Origin: Ifrita kowaldi
Lineage: Eukaryota > Chordata > Aves > Passeriformes > Cinclosomatidae
Assembly: GCA_013398055.1 (NCBI GenBank)
Contig: VZRS01001447.1
Coordinates: 398,266-462,265, forward strand
Direction of reading: 5' to 3'
DNA: 64,000 bases
Of the stretch, positions 35,875 to 48,373 are shown one piece after another (the stretch's first letter is position 1; each line of letters starts with the position of its first letter). Both the position numbers and the translations under genes were made by a program. A model generated the notes under the pieces. It was not told the DNA's origin. It was given only the letters and a program-made list of their open reading frames with translations, and made no database searches.

Positions 35875-38800
35875 CAGTATTTGGGCAGTATTAAAGGGCA
35901 TATCATGCTGTGCCCCTGGCACACTCCGCAATGAAAACTTGGGGGTTACACTCAGAAGTCCTTAGGGATGTGACATAAACACTGCTCTCAAAGGCTTCCA
36001 TCATAACTTATTCCTCTCCCAGGTTTTCAAAGGCAGCTGGTGTGTTTGTCAAGAAAGCATCACAGGAAAACAGTTCTCAACCATTTTTAAATGAGACATC
36101 ACCTATTAAAAGGAGGTGGAAACAATGGAGGTTATATTAAACCACTCCAGATACAGACAGGCCTTCTTTTGGTCCTTCACACCTACAGGTCTGATTCCCT
36201 GATGCCTTTGACTTCACTTGCTTACTGACATTACTGCTAAATTCTGTTATTTCTCTTTTATACTAGTGTGAGCCTAAAGGAGCCAGAAAAACTGAATATT
36301 GTTACCAAGGGCAGAAAACCCTTCAACAGATGGGAAAATGATCCCACTTGGCAAGAGGCAATGTTTGGTACTTAAAAAAAGGAAAAAGCTTTTGGATTTC
36401 AGCCACCAAATCCAGTCCCAAATCTTGAGCTGTGCAGAGCAATTCCCAGAGGTCAAAAATGTAATGTACTGCTGTGGATCATCCATTAAACTGTCTATTG
36501 AATGAGGTATAATGCTAAGCAGGCTGAGGAGAGCCTATCATTCAGATTAATGCAACTCCAACTCACAAAATCTTCAGAAATTATTTTTGTAGGTAGGACA
36601 ACTTGGTGCTAAATAAGTTTGTTTGCTGTGAGAGCTAAGATATTGGAGCATTAGAAGCCCAGAAGAATATGTCTATTTCTAGGGGCTGAATCATGGCACA
36701 AATATGCAACAAAATAGAAACAGAGTAAACACTAATAAACAAAGGAAACTATATTATTTTCTACCTCTGTAATAAAAGCTTAGCAACAATATATAAAACA
36801 TTAGGAAAGTGCCATATATTCTTGCTTTAAAGGTAGTTTTAAAAAAGGTATTTTAGTCCAGTCAGTGGCTCTCTAAGAAGCCCACTCTGACTCTGTAACT
36901 CCTTTTCAATATTGTGAAATGCATCATTCTGAGTTGTTGTCTAGATGAAGTTTTAAGCAGCCGCTGAATGTATCCCTAATGTTGTCATCCCAGTATGAAA
37001 TACCATACACACAGTATCATAGAAAAAGCATACTAAAATATTATGGAAAATGTGGGTGTACTTAAAAATTAACAAAAATATAGTGTAACTCAAGGTTCTT
37101 GAACATCTAGCAACTGGGAAAGTTCTTTTAAAACCGTTTTAGCATATGAAAAGAATATTTTTCCCCCAAAAGACTTGAACTCACTATGATTGGAATAGAA
37201 CAGCATATTTAATCTGTCTGCCCTGCTTATAGGTGAGACACACACATATATGAATACATACATATATCTTCAGTTTATAGATGCCATTGCCATACAAATA
37301 ATAAAACATTTGTGACATGAAACAATGAATTAAGAGATGTGTTTCTCTATTATTTGCATTGCTCATGCCTTCAAAATAAAAAAATGTCTTAGCTATTAGG
37401 TGAGTTAATTTAAATTTAAGTCATAGTGTTGTCAATTTGCATCAAAATACTCAGAAGTATTGTTTTACTTACTCATAAGTGTTGACAGTCTGTAAGCGGG
37501 AAGCAGAGAGGGACAGGAAAAAGGAAGCAGAATACACAGAACTTTTTTATATGAAGCATTTTCAGTGGCTTTATAGTGAAAACTCAATTATATTCTTCTT
37601 GGTCCACAGCCATAATCTGTGACCCCACAGCAACACAGTCATTCTCATCCTCCATGGATCTGTTGAACTTAATTTTTCAGTCCCTCAATGTCCCATGATG
37701 CCTGAGGCAGAAGGGACACTGAAATATGTGTCTTAAAGAATTGGTTCACTTCTCTGTATTGGACTATATAACTATCGTTCATTTTAATATTATTTCATGA
37801 TTATGCCTTGAAGTGAGAAACATGTGGGACCAAAGATTGCATGCATATTGATACAGCCTTTTCTTTTGCTAGTATTTTAGGGAGGTAGCCAGGTAATGGG
37901 CATATACAGTAGCTTCCTCAGACTCTTTGCACCTCATGAGTCTCATTCCATTCTAGTACAGACTGAGGTATCTGGGTATTGGGTGTTTGTAAAACACTGA
38001 AAATGAGTGTACAGCAAATGGGAGTTCTGGTCTCAGATTCGTCCCTTTAAAAATTAAGTTGTTCTTTCTGGATAATGCTGAGAAGCATTGAGACAAAAAT
38101 TTAGAGGAACTTTGTATCTTTGCCCTAGTTGAAGGAAATAGTAACAAGACAACCTGAACCAAACATGGACATGAGCAGCCTCAGCCCCCAGTGGAGATTC
38201 ACATCAAGGTCATCTGTCAAATAAGCAACAGTGAAGTACGTGTGCAGACTATTTCTTGTGACATATGCCCTTTTCTGGCACTGAAAGTAAGTAGTCTTCA
38301 TCAGATTGTGGGACAATTTGTTTTAAATTGCAGCTAAAATAGATACATTGAATTTAAAGTGATAGGTCAAAAACAGAAAGAAAAGGTCTACAAACATGAT
38401 TTGTAGGTTTAGTACACTGAAGGGCGAATATAAAGAGTCTTTCTCAGCCAGCATGTGGAATCACTTAGTTAAAACTCAATTGTTTGTTTGAAATTGTAAA
38501 GACTGTCCCTCAGCTTTCTGAAATACATTCATGTAGAGAAAACTTGCATAGAGAAAACAGTGGACAGTAAATGTGTAATATCTACACCTCTTCTTTCATC
38601 AACTTTTTGATACACACTCCAGTACAACTAAAGGATTCTACCATTAAAGGTCCAAACCAGAGAGTAAATTGCTCTGTCCAGAAGCAAAGGGTTCTGCACA
38701 AAAAGAACTGACCCAATCCCACACCTGAGAAGTGTAGACCAGTAATTTAGGGACCATTTGCTTTTATATGAAAATCTCAATAATCTTTTGTTGGGACTAT

Positions 38801-39640
38801 ACACTTCTGTTTCACACTATCAGGCACATAACTTTCTCAGTCAAATACGAGATAATGAGAAAAAAATTCAAGTTTTGTGGTGTGGGTTTTTTTTCATTTT
38901 GTCTGTAAAATCAGAATGATACAAGCATTAATATTGACATTTCATAGCTGCTCCTAAATATCACATTATGAGAAACAGATCTCCAGGACTCTAACCAAGA
39001 AAGACTGTTTTTACTTCCTCTAGGAAAAGGTCTGACTAATGCAATATTTTATTATGTCTATAGAGACATTCTTTTCATAATACTCTCTTTTAAGGATCTT
39101 CCTCACAAAGAATTCAGAATTTCAAATTACTTAAACATCACTAAAGTAATCCTTGAATTTTTACCTCACTGGATTCAGACTGTGCTGTATAAAAATTTTT
39201 AGTAGCTTTCCAAAACAATTAGTTTGTTCAGTGAGAGCTCTTCAACACTGACGGGAAAAATGAGATAACTAAAAATAGGTGTTTGCTGCTAGCTTAACCC
39301 TAACATATCAAAGACATCCACACTACAACAAAATAAGAAAGGCAAACTCACATTAGATGTTTATAGGTGTATGTATATCAGATATACCATTTTTAGGTAC
39401 CAGAATTGCTTCCTACATACCAAAGACCTCATCCCATTGAAGATCCACAAAGGAGATGATTATTTACGATTTATATGTAACTGATTATGTGTAGCAGACT
39501 CAGGACAGATGCCTTTCTGTAAGGATTTGGTCTGCCCAGCAAAGATGCTCCCAGAAGGCTTGGGGTTCACCAGCGTGAAATCGCTTCTCCCCTACAATGA
39601 AGACACCGTAGGAGTAATTGTTCATGGCCTTCAGCACATC
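35875..39640. other. Unique AT-rich DNA, no gene seen
   Basis: Includes a short CA/TA stretch at 37238-37267. Nothing recognisable as coding or repetitive. Confidence 0.65.
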
Positions 39641-39644
39641 TTAA

Positions 39645-39765
39645 CAGCAGTGACCACCACAGACGGTTTGAACTAGTCCAAATGACCTTGCCCTAGCTAG
39701 TCTCAGAAATCCAAGCAAAGCTGTGCAGCACTGTATGGACAGGGGCCTTCAGTAACATGCTGGCT
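39645..39765 (+). repeat. Possible 5S-rRNA-related SINE relic (AmnSINE-like)
   Basis: The stretch agtctcagaaatccaagca, followed by gcactgtatggacaggggcc and catgctggctg, parallels the internal control region and following part of 5S rRNA (the tctcggaagctaagca, tacttggatggga and gggtgctg blocks), in the same order with mostly transition differences. Amniote AmnSINE1 elements have a 5S-related head. The similarity is modest and could be chance. Confidence 0.25.
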
Positions 39766-40105
39766 GCAAACAGCTGGGGATTGTAACATCTTAAACTAAC
39801 ACAGCTGTCTGCAAATTGAACATCTGTCCACAGGCTAAGTATTCAGCTGTATAATAAATAGAACAAACTAGATTCACTTTGGATGACTTAAAAATTTGAT
39901 TCTTACTAGTAGATATCAACTTAAATCTTACAAATCCCTAAGTATTTCTTGCATTATAAATATGGCGATGCCTATTTGCGTACTTTGTGTCACAATTCTC
40001 TGTCAACTTGAAGAGAAACAAAGAAGCTGCAGAAGTTGTACAAAGCCACTTGTACAGGATGTTACTTGCTAGGGATTAACACTCTTACATTCAGAACGAT
40101 AGTGG

Positions 40106-40152
40106 TGATGACACATACACACATATATGCATATATGAATATATGCGCATAT
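40106..40152. repeat. AC/AT-rich microsatellite
   Basis: Imperfect acacatacacacatatatgc followed by repeated atatatg units. Confidence 0.85.
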
Positions 40153-40264
40153 CTTCAAACAACTCCTCTTAAAACAGAGCAGACTGTGTTGGGCTACAAA
40201 TATGCAATAAGTGGAAAGTAAATTGAATGGATTGCTTGCTAAGACTTGTTAATGAGACTGTCCT

Positions 40265-40855
40265 AATCACAGGATCTCAGAATCAATTGGGTTGAAAAAG
40301 ACCTCCAAGATTATTGAGTCCAACCAATGACCAATCTCCACCACGCCCACTAGACCATGACACTAAGTGCCACATCCAGTCTTTCCTCAAACATCTCCGG
40401 GACAGTGACTCCACCACCTCCCTGGGCAGTCCATTTCAAACCCTAATCACCCTTTCTGTGAAGAAATTCTTCCTAATGTCCAACCTAAACCTCCCCTGAT
40501 GTGACCTCCTCTGTACTCAGTACAGAGAGAGAATCACTTCCCTAGCTCTGCTGGACACACTATCCCTGATACAGGCCAGGATGACATTGGCCTTTTTGGC
40601 CACCTGGGCACTGCTGGCTCATGTTCAGTCGCTGTCAACCAGCACCCCCAGGTCCTTCTCCACTGGGCATCTTTCCAGATTCTCTGCCCCAGCCTGTAGC
40701 ACTGCCTGGGGCTGTTGTGATCGAAGTGCAGGACCCGGCATTGGTCTTCTTAACCCTCATGCTGTTGGTCTTGGCCCATCAATCCAGCCTGTCCAGATCC
40801 CTCTGCAGAGCCTTCCTACCCTCCAGCAGATCAACACTCCCACCCAACTCTGACC
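40265..40855 (-). mobile_element. CR1 LINE with internal deletion
   Basis: The plus strand is the complement of a CR1 of a subfamily different from the 6.3 kb copy. The left end (the element's 3' terminus) has atcacaggatctcagaatca, then gaaaaagacctccaagatta, gtgactccaccacctccctg and aatgtccaacctaaacctcc. Near 40500 the alignment jumps by roughly 300 bases to agaatcacttccctagctct. It continues through ggccaggatgacattggcct, agcacccccaggtccttctc, gtgcaggacccggcattggt and ccctctgcagagccttccta. The right part is derived from the reverse transcriptase ORF, but it is short and no longer coding. Confidence 0.95.
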
Positions 40856-40926
40856 CAGCTCCAACCTGACTTGGGCAAAAGCCTATGGCAACCTTAAATT
40901 GCACCAAGAGTTGTAACATTACAGCA

Positions 40927-40971
40927 GTGGAACAATTCTCAAATGGAAGAGAAGTGGAACAATTCTCAAAT
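40927..40971 (+). repeat. Short tandem duplication, 27-bp period
   Basis: gtggaacaattctcaaat occurs at 40927-40944 and 40954-40971, identical, just right of the CR1. Confidence 0.95.
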
Positions 40972-40974
40972 ACA

Positions 40975-42680
40975 CCAAGAAAAGTTATCTATAAAATCAG
41001 GAGCACCTTTTGATGAATTCCACTGTGCCATGACATTTATGACACATAAACATTCTGCTCCTGCCGCACTTTATGACGTGTATTTGAGATTAACAGCAGG
41101 AACAAGGCTGATTTCATCACACAGTCCCAGAATAGTATTTACAAATAAGGCATTTTGGCAGATGTTCATTAGAATGGTGATGAAGAGACAAAATGATTGA
41201 ATATCCCATTATCAATCCCTGAATCATCAAGTATTCTTATTCATTGCTACACATGCAAATCCCAGTGAAGGATGAAAATTTCGTAACAACAAATTTTCAA
41301 TATACAATAACCACAGAGAAATGCAATTATATTTACATCTGTATAATAATCAGTGATTTAATCAAATAACAGAAATAGCATTCTTTGCTGAGTATTTTAA
41401 GGATGTCTTTGATCTAACAAATACAGACACCCGCATAGATAGACAGATATCTCTACTTGAGTTAAATTCCTTTTTGTGCTACTGAAACGAAATTAATTAA
41501 TGACATTTGTGTGCCTTTGTCCCTTTCTGAGTACTTGTGAAATATTCTTGAGAAGGATTTCTTAATGAATAATGTCTAATTTTTAATCAATTACTCATTA
41601 ACAATAACAGCACTTGCCAATAGGATTTCTGTCTTCAGAGCAATCTGTACACATCAGACCTCACTACATCATTGTGAAATAGCTGTTTATAGCAGACTTG
41701 GACAAAACTCCCTCCTTGAAGACAGAGATTGATGCGTTTGTGCTGCTGCGTAGAGTCACTTCACACAGTAAAGGTGCATCCTTGTCTCAGCAGTGTGACC
41801 AGTCCCATGATGAGCCTCTTCATTTGTCTCCTGTGATGGCAACAGGACCACAGCAAGACAGCTTCTGTCCTAACACATCAAAGGCAGAGTAGCTAAAGTA
41901 TTCTTGTCTTTCCTGATGAAATTATGCCTCCAGTAGAAGACTTTAACTGCATCAGTGTGTGCGAACTGCAGGGCAATCTTTCTTGGGAGACTCTGTTAAG
42001 CTCTGATGCAGAGCAAGTTCCATGCATTTTGTCACAATATCCCAGTTTTATGACCCTCACTGTCTTTGTCCCACTGACTTGAGATGGGAGCAGAACTTTC
42101 TCTTGTGTCTTCATCTCCCTTTGTCCTACCACCAGCCTGGCAGGGGGTTCTGTTTTTCCAGAAAAGATGCTCTTCAAGACCACCCTTCAGAATAGGATCT
42201 ATAGAAAATTAGCTCAACTCAGTCAGAGTTGTTGTCAGGGCTCTGCTGCCATCTTCTTTCGATGCTGCCCTTCTGACTAGAGTAGTGTGCTTTTGGGGCT
42301 TCACTTGCTGCAATTTACTTGCAGAAGTACTGAGTTTTCTCAAAAAATATTCAGTCATATCCTTCAACATTACAGCTGTTTGGTTTTGATACAAATTTCT
42401 CATTGAGTAGGCAGGAGGCTGAAACCACCACACAGTTTGCTTGTGCAGTTCTGGAATAAAAATCTCACGGTGTGTAGTTTCTCCAGTTTGAGTTCCTGTC
42501 AGCCTTGACAGGCAGGTATGGGAATAGATCTGAAATTCAAGAGCTCTGGGGGAATTCTCCTTCCTAACCCTCTGAGTATCCATTCAAGGTTCAGGCATCT
42601 ATACCATACAACATTTTTGAAATCATGCAGCATGTGCCTCCTGCAATAAAATTTCAGCTTCGCGGTTGGACCCTGCCCCC
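40975..42680. other. Unique DNA, no gene seen
   Basis: Open frames of 96 and 124 codons on the minus strand (41893-42183 and 42209-42583) have no recognisable similarity and no clear exon boundaries. 41.9-42.6 kb is somewhat GC-richer than its flanks. Confidence 0.6.
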
Positions 42681-42683
42681 TTA

Positions 42684-42723
42684 GCTGACCACCAGGGTCA
42701 GCTTTGACCTTTGAAAAAGGTCA
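42684..42723. promoter_or_regulatory. Cluster of nuclear-receptor-type half-sites
   Basis: Two everted arrangements lie within 40 bp: gctgacc/ggtcagc with a 5-base spacer (42684-42702), and tgacct/aggtca with a 7-base spacer (42705-42723). The AGGTCA half-site is bound by RAR, RXR, ROR and related receptors. Whether this site is used cannot be told from sequence. Confidence 0.3.
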
Positions 42724-43619
42724 GAATTAGGCTGTACAGTAGACCACAATGGGTGCAGAAAGTGCTTGCACTGTACAGTAAAACAGAACTGGCAAATCTA
42801 TGTTTATAAACAGTGTTTTGGGACATTAATTTGTTCCTTGCTCCTGAATATCCCCATGTGAAATGTAGAAAGAATTTCTCCACAGCATTCTGTGAGGTGG
42901 GGAATAAAGTCCATTATATAGTGTGTGAGTTAATGGGTTGGCCCTGGCTGGATGCCAGGTGCCCACCAAAGCTGCTCTATCTCTCCTCCTCCTCACCTGA
43001 ACAGGTGAGAGGAAATTTATGAAAGGCTTGTGGGTCATGATAAGGATAGGGAGACATCACTCACCAATTACTGTTACAGACTAAACAGGCTCAACTCAGG
43101 GAAACATGGTTAATTTATTAACAATCAAATCAGAGTAGGATAATGAGAAACAAAACCAAATCTTAAAACATCCTTCTCCCAGCCCATTCTGTCTTCCCAT
43201 GTTTTGCTTCTCTCCTGATTTTCTTTACCTTCTGTCAGGAATGCAGGGGGACAGAGAATGGGGGCTGTGGTCAGTTCATCACACATTGTGTCTGCCACTT
43301 CCTCCTCCTCAGGGGAAGAACTTGTCACACTCTTCCCCTGCTCTAGCATGGGGCCCCTCTAACAGGAGAATGGAATCCTCTTCCTATGCGTTCACAGGTC
43401 ATGCCGGGAACCTGCTGCAGCTGAGGCTTCCCACAGGATCACAGTGTCCCTTGGGCATCCACCTGCTCCAGTGTGGCATTCTCCACTGGCTGTAGGTGGA
43501 TGTCTCCTCCGCCACAGACCTCCACGTGCTGTAGAGGAACAGCCTGCCTCACCACAGACTTCAGGGAAATGTCTGCTCTGGCATCTGCAGCATCTCTTCC
43601 CTTTCCTTCTTCACTGACC

Positions 43620-43681
43620 TTGAGGTCTGCAGGGTTGTTTCTCTCATGTGTTGAGGTCTGCAGGGTTGTTTCTCACACATC
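43620..43681 (+). repeat. 31-bp tandem duplication within the LTR
   Basis: ttgaggtctgcagggttgtt is repeated at 43620 and 43651 with diverging ends. The LTR family, as I know it, has a single copy, so this is private to this insertion or a sublineage. Confidence 0.9.
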
Positions 43682-43734
43682 TCACTCCTCTCTCTGGCTG
43701 CTGTTTTGCATATTTTTCCCCCATCTTTAAATAT

Positions 43735-44116
43735 TTAGGGGACTGGAGCATTTCTCTTACGATGAAAGGCTGAGGGAGCTGGGCCTGCTTAGCCTGGAGA
43801 AGAGAAGACTGAGAGGGGATATTATCAATATCAATAAGTATCGCAGGGGAAGGTGTCAAGATGATGGAGCCAGGCTTTTCTTGGTGGTGCCAAGCAGCTG
43901 GACAAGATGCAATAGGCAGAAACTGATGCACAGAAAGTTACACCTGAATGCAAGGAATTCCTTACTGTGCGAGTGACTGAGCACAGGACTAGGTTGACAC
44001 AAGAGGTTATGGAGTCTCCTTCCCTGGAGATATTCAAAATCCATCTGGACACAAACCTGAGCAACATACTCTAGGGGTGGTGTCTTCCTACCTTACTCAC
44101 GCTGTGATTTTGTGAA
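43735..44116 (+). mobile_element. CR1 LINE nested in the LTR
   Basis: Plus-strand CR1 3' fragment. It begins aggggactggagcatttctc, then gatgaaaggctgagggagct, agcctggagaagagaagact, gagtctccttccctggagat and attcaaaatccatctggaca. It ends with ctgtgattttgtga, the family's octamer-like tail. A stretch of about 60 bases before the tail is missing. It lies between two parts of one LTR, so it inserted after the LTR did. It has no coding capacity. Confidence 0.9.
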
Positions 44117-44147
44117 ACCTGTTATCCCCGAAATACCTGTTATCCCC
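44117..44147 (+). repeat. Short duplication at the CR1/LTR junction
   Basis: acctgttatcccc occurs at 44117-44129 and 44135-44147 (18-base period), directly after the CR1 tail. The second copy is the expected LTR sequence and the first is extra. Confidence 0.9.
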
Positions 44148-44254
44148 ACTGTCACTGCCTGGCTCAGCCTGGGCCAGCAATGGGCCCATCTCAGTGAATT
44201 TGATAACAGTCCTCATCTGCAAAAAGTCCCATAGGGGCAGTCAGGGAGGCCAGT

Positions 44255-47200
44255 TCCTGGTAGGATCAAAGTAGGGCCTTTCTCCAAAGAGAGGTGGAAA
44301 ATACTGCTAGATTTCCCATCAACTAATATCTGCTATACAGTTCCTACACCTTGAGGAGCCCCTGCAGGGAACTGCCCCAGAAAAGTAAAGAGTTAGAAAT
44401 ACAGAAGATAAGTTCTTATAATTTATCTCAGAAAGGGCTGAATTAGTTTTCTCATCAATGCTAGGCTTTTTGCTTGAACTCTGCAGTGTTAGTTTCTTAC
44501 TTGTATCCTTTACAGGAATACATCATCAAGAGCAAATCTTCTGTGGCACACCAGGGTGGCAATTCATGATTTCCTATGGTAAACACAGTATGATTTATTT
44601 TTATTAACTAAGGCATGAGTGCATATTAAAATGCAAGGTCTATGGCCACCTTTTGCTCTAGTATTATACAATGCATGGTTCCAGTCACGTTACAGAGAAA
44701 TGATTAGGCAGCTGGATTATTTTCCTCCCCATCCCATCCCTACCTCATCCATGCGGCACAACTGTCTCCAACACTGAGACCTCCTACTGCTTATTTTTCC
44801 CCCATTTTAAAAACAGAACAGATCATCCCTTTTAGCTTGTGAGCAGACACACACATAAAAAAACCCATGTGGGGGAACCCTAACCAAAAAATCCCCCAGG
44901 AAAACCCCATAAGTAATTCTGTAAATGTAGGACATAGCTTAAGGAGGAAGATAGAAGCTGGCTGAATCCAGAATTGAGTTACGTGATTGTTCAGTGCTTT
45001 AGAAATTGTACTTTTAATACGATAGACTGACTGGCTGGAATGTTACTAGACAGAGATCAAAAAATTCAGCCAATGAAGCTAAATGGTAACAGAGATGCCT
45101 CAAGTTTCTTTTAAGAAATGCACAAATATGGTGACTCAATATGTCACATTTTTGCCTTATTTTGAATTTAGCTGTTGAGAAAAGCAAGCAAATTAAGCAT
45201 TTTTACCACCAAAAAACACCATTTGTTCCACAACAAATGTTAACATCTGCCTAAGTTTTTCCTCTTTTGCACTTGAATATTATTGATTAACCACAGGAAC
45301 AGAAGAATCCTTAAGTTCAGCCCAAACTGTCTTAAAGCTTTTCTTGGTTTCCCAAGCATGAATCCCACAGTACTTAGTAGGAAGAAAAGTATTTACAAGC
45401 TGGGTGGTAGGAGACACCTGGGGAGAGTGAAACTGATAGTGGGAGTAGAAGTCTGACTCAGCTGTAGGTAGAATAAGAAGTTTGACCAGAAAATACAAAA
45501 GATAAGCCATCGATAAAACCTGCGGTCTTGAGATTCATTCCACAAATATGATAGTACAGTGTGAAAATAGCATCAGCAATTCCAGCTGGCAACATAACAG
45601 AAAAACAAACATCAGCAGAGTGTTAGAAACTGATCTGGGAGAAAAAACGCCGTTTACAGGTAAGATATTTTGGGTGAGATTGGTCCTGTGACTGCAGTTC
45701 TTTTATGCAGGAAAAAGGCTCATGTAGTGAAACGAGCCTCTGGAAATTTCAGATGCAGCTGAAGGAGGATTTCCTTTTGCAACCATGAGGAAGGCTTTTA
45801 GCTGTCCCTCTAAAAGTCACCGGCTACTCCAGGCATCAAATAGGCCCCCCACTGGAGATGGGGCCACAGAGCCAAACCACATGTGCTTCAGGGGCCTTGA
45901 GCAACACTGTCACCAGCAGAGCACTGGCCCAGGCCTCCGGGCTTCATAAATTCCACAAAAATCTGAAGACTGCCTCAGTGTTTGCAGCAGCCTGGGGTAG
46001 AGACAGGGCTGAAATGGGCTAAAACTGCTTTTACTTCTTCCTGCCATGTGAGTAGGAGTCCTGTGCTCTTTGGCAGGCGACACAGACTGTCACCCCTCAC
46101 TGCCACGGAGATCCACGCAGAGCTGCCTTTAAATTTAGAGACAGGAATATTTTGAGAAAAGGAGTGAGAATAATAAAGCCAGAAGTTGCACCAGGAGAAA
46201 TGCTCTGGTATCCCATGAGAACATCATAGCACCCTCCATGAATCTCCTTGCATCCCCACAATGAGCCAAGCCATAAGGAACTGCTCCTGTTGGGCCAGGT
46301 CCCAGCATACAGCATCTTCCATGTACAGGGTACTTCCACCATCACTGGGATAGTATGAGGTCAGGGGCTTCAGAAAGAAAATGAAGACCAATTCATCTAC
46401 TACCTTAAAATCTTGTATTTTAAGACTTGGTTCATGTCAAGTCACTTCCCATGACCATAAAACAAAGCCTAAATGGAACAAGGAGAAGGAGAACTAGAGG
46501 GATATTCTTATCCTAATGAAAAAATTAGTAGGCACACAAGCCTAGAGGGGCATAAGGGAAGATATTGTAAGCATTTCTTTGCTCTGACAAACTGCTTTAG
46601 CAGTGAGAGCACCAGAAAAGGGGCTTTCAGTGGCTAAAGAGAAGAAATCCCCAGAGTGGCCACAACATTCAAGGAAGTGTTCAGGCCTGAGTCAGCTGTT
46701 CATTAGGCAGCTTCAAATGGAAGAAACCATTTATAGGAAGCCCTGATTCTGAAAAAATCCAAAATCTCATGTACTCCATCTGGCATTATGATGGGTCAGT
46801 GAATGTCAGATAGAACAGAGAGAAAGAAATGAGGCAAAAGCTTTAATGGTGGCCAGGAAAAGTCTTTAACTCCTTATGACCATCTCGTTAACTTCTGTCC
46901 TCTCTGTCAATTTGCTGCTCATCCAGATACATTAGATTGGCTCGTGGGATGACTCACTCACTGAGGTGAATAAACTCGTTCCACCAAAAAAGCAGAAGGT
47001 GACACAATGTTTATCCTAGTGGCCTTCATAATCATTCCCCCAGTGTTCCAGGGACAAGGCAGAGAATCAGATGCCATGATGTACAGTTTTGTGGTGTTAA
47101 TCTAATTTGAAACAAACATAAGTAGGGAAAACATTTTTCCAAATCTCTCATTTCAAATTTAATGCTACTGGTGAGATCTCATCATTCCAAATTACTGGAT

Positions 47201-48336
47201 TAGGTAAATAAACTCCCCTAAAATGCAGCTGCGGTGATGCATTCTTGCATTCTGATGGCTTGTGTCTAATTTATTTTATTTCTATTAAATTTGTAGAACA
47301 GACTCTTGTAAGTATTTTCCAATAACTTTTAAATGTCTACAATTGCTGAGATAGTGTCTCAGACAAAGACCTATAGGGCTGAAATAAAAATAGTGAAGGG
47401 TTCAAGATGACATCATGTTTTATGAACACAAGACGTGACCACAAATAACCTACAATAACCTTTAAAATTAGTTTTTTCCTGACTTCATAAAACAATATTT
47501 TATTTGGCAGGCCCTTATTGGCAAGCACTTTGAACAGTTCTATTTGTTTTCTGTAACCAGGAAGACACAACCAGTGTTTTCACATAGGTTTCCTCAGTAC
47601 TGTGGTTTTGCCATTTTTTGCCTGTTTATTACTGCCTGCTGCTGTTGAATATTTTTCTTTGGGATGTTTAATAAGAACAAGGATATGAATTTTAAAAAAA
47701 CCCCAAACTTTCTTTGTAACAGCACTGCTGAGTTTCTCCCACCATAATATTACTGTATCAAAAACACAGAAATAGATCATGGTATCTAGAACGATCTGGT
47801 TGCTTTAAGCCTAAAGTTATGTAATAACATGCAGCTGGCTACATGTATATTATGAGAAACTGAAGGAAATCAGCCCATATGTCCTTTGATGCATTAACCA
47901 AGACCAAGATTTAGAAATCCACCATAGCTTGTAACACCATATGAAATGGAGGAAGGGGCTTAGCCAGTGACTGAACTAAATAAAAAAAACCCCTAAGCAT
48001 TCCAGTTAAAGTAAATTAGAAATGAACATCACAGAGTGACAGAAATACTCCTGGTTTCTTAGGGGATTGTACCTGGGATTAGTTGCTATTTTATTCCACC
48101 ATCACCAGTGGTCCTGGTTATGAGAGCCACAACTTGAGAGATGTGTTTTCATAGCACCTCCTGTAACTGAAGGGGATTGCTCTCCGTATTCGACACTGCG
48201 CAAGCTTTTGTTGTTTTGAGTTTTGCTGTTGTGGACAAAATGGACCTTTTTCCCACCACACCTGTAGGAGTAGTTATGCTGCTCCCAGTGTTTTAAATAT
48301 GTTAATTTGGGAGTTTGTGGAGTTTTGTTGGTTTGG

Positions 48337-48340
<4 letters not shown>
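44255..48340. other. Unique DNA, no gene seen
   Basis: No recognised repeats or genes. 45.75-46.05 kb is moderately GC-rich without CpG enrichment. Confidence 0.65.

Positions 48341-48341
<1 letters not shown>

Positions 48342-48373
<32 letters not shown>

Larger units (their letters stand above)
42921..44250 (-). mobile_element. ERV LTR (antisense, probably solo), interrupted by a CR1
   Basis: The plus strand starts gtgtgtgagttaatgggttg and then follows the complement of a long LTR family that is abundant in neoavian genomes. Marker strings are ccctggctggatgccaggtg, aggatagggagacatcactc, aatcaaatcagagtaggata, ctgctccagtgtggcattct and gactggctgctgttttgcat-like sequence before the CR1. After the CR1 (43735-44116) it resumes with ctgttatccccactgtcact and ggcctgggccagcaat-like blocks. 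The right end fades between 44175 and 44250 and lacks a clear terminus. No gag, pol or env sequence lies next to it, so it is probably a solo or truncated LTR. It contains the 31-bp duplication at 43620-43681. Confidence 0.85.

Noticed and set aside
40314..40869. Plus-strand frames of 61-90 codons
   Set aside because: They are antisense readings of a minus-strand CR1 and not genes.
43199..43730. Plus-strand frames of 85-98 codons
   Set aside because: They are antisense readings of the ERV LTR.
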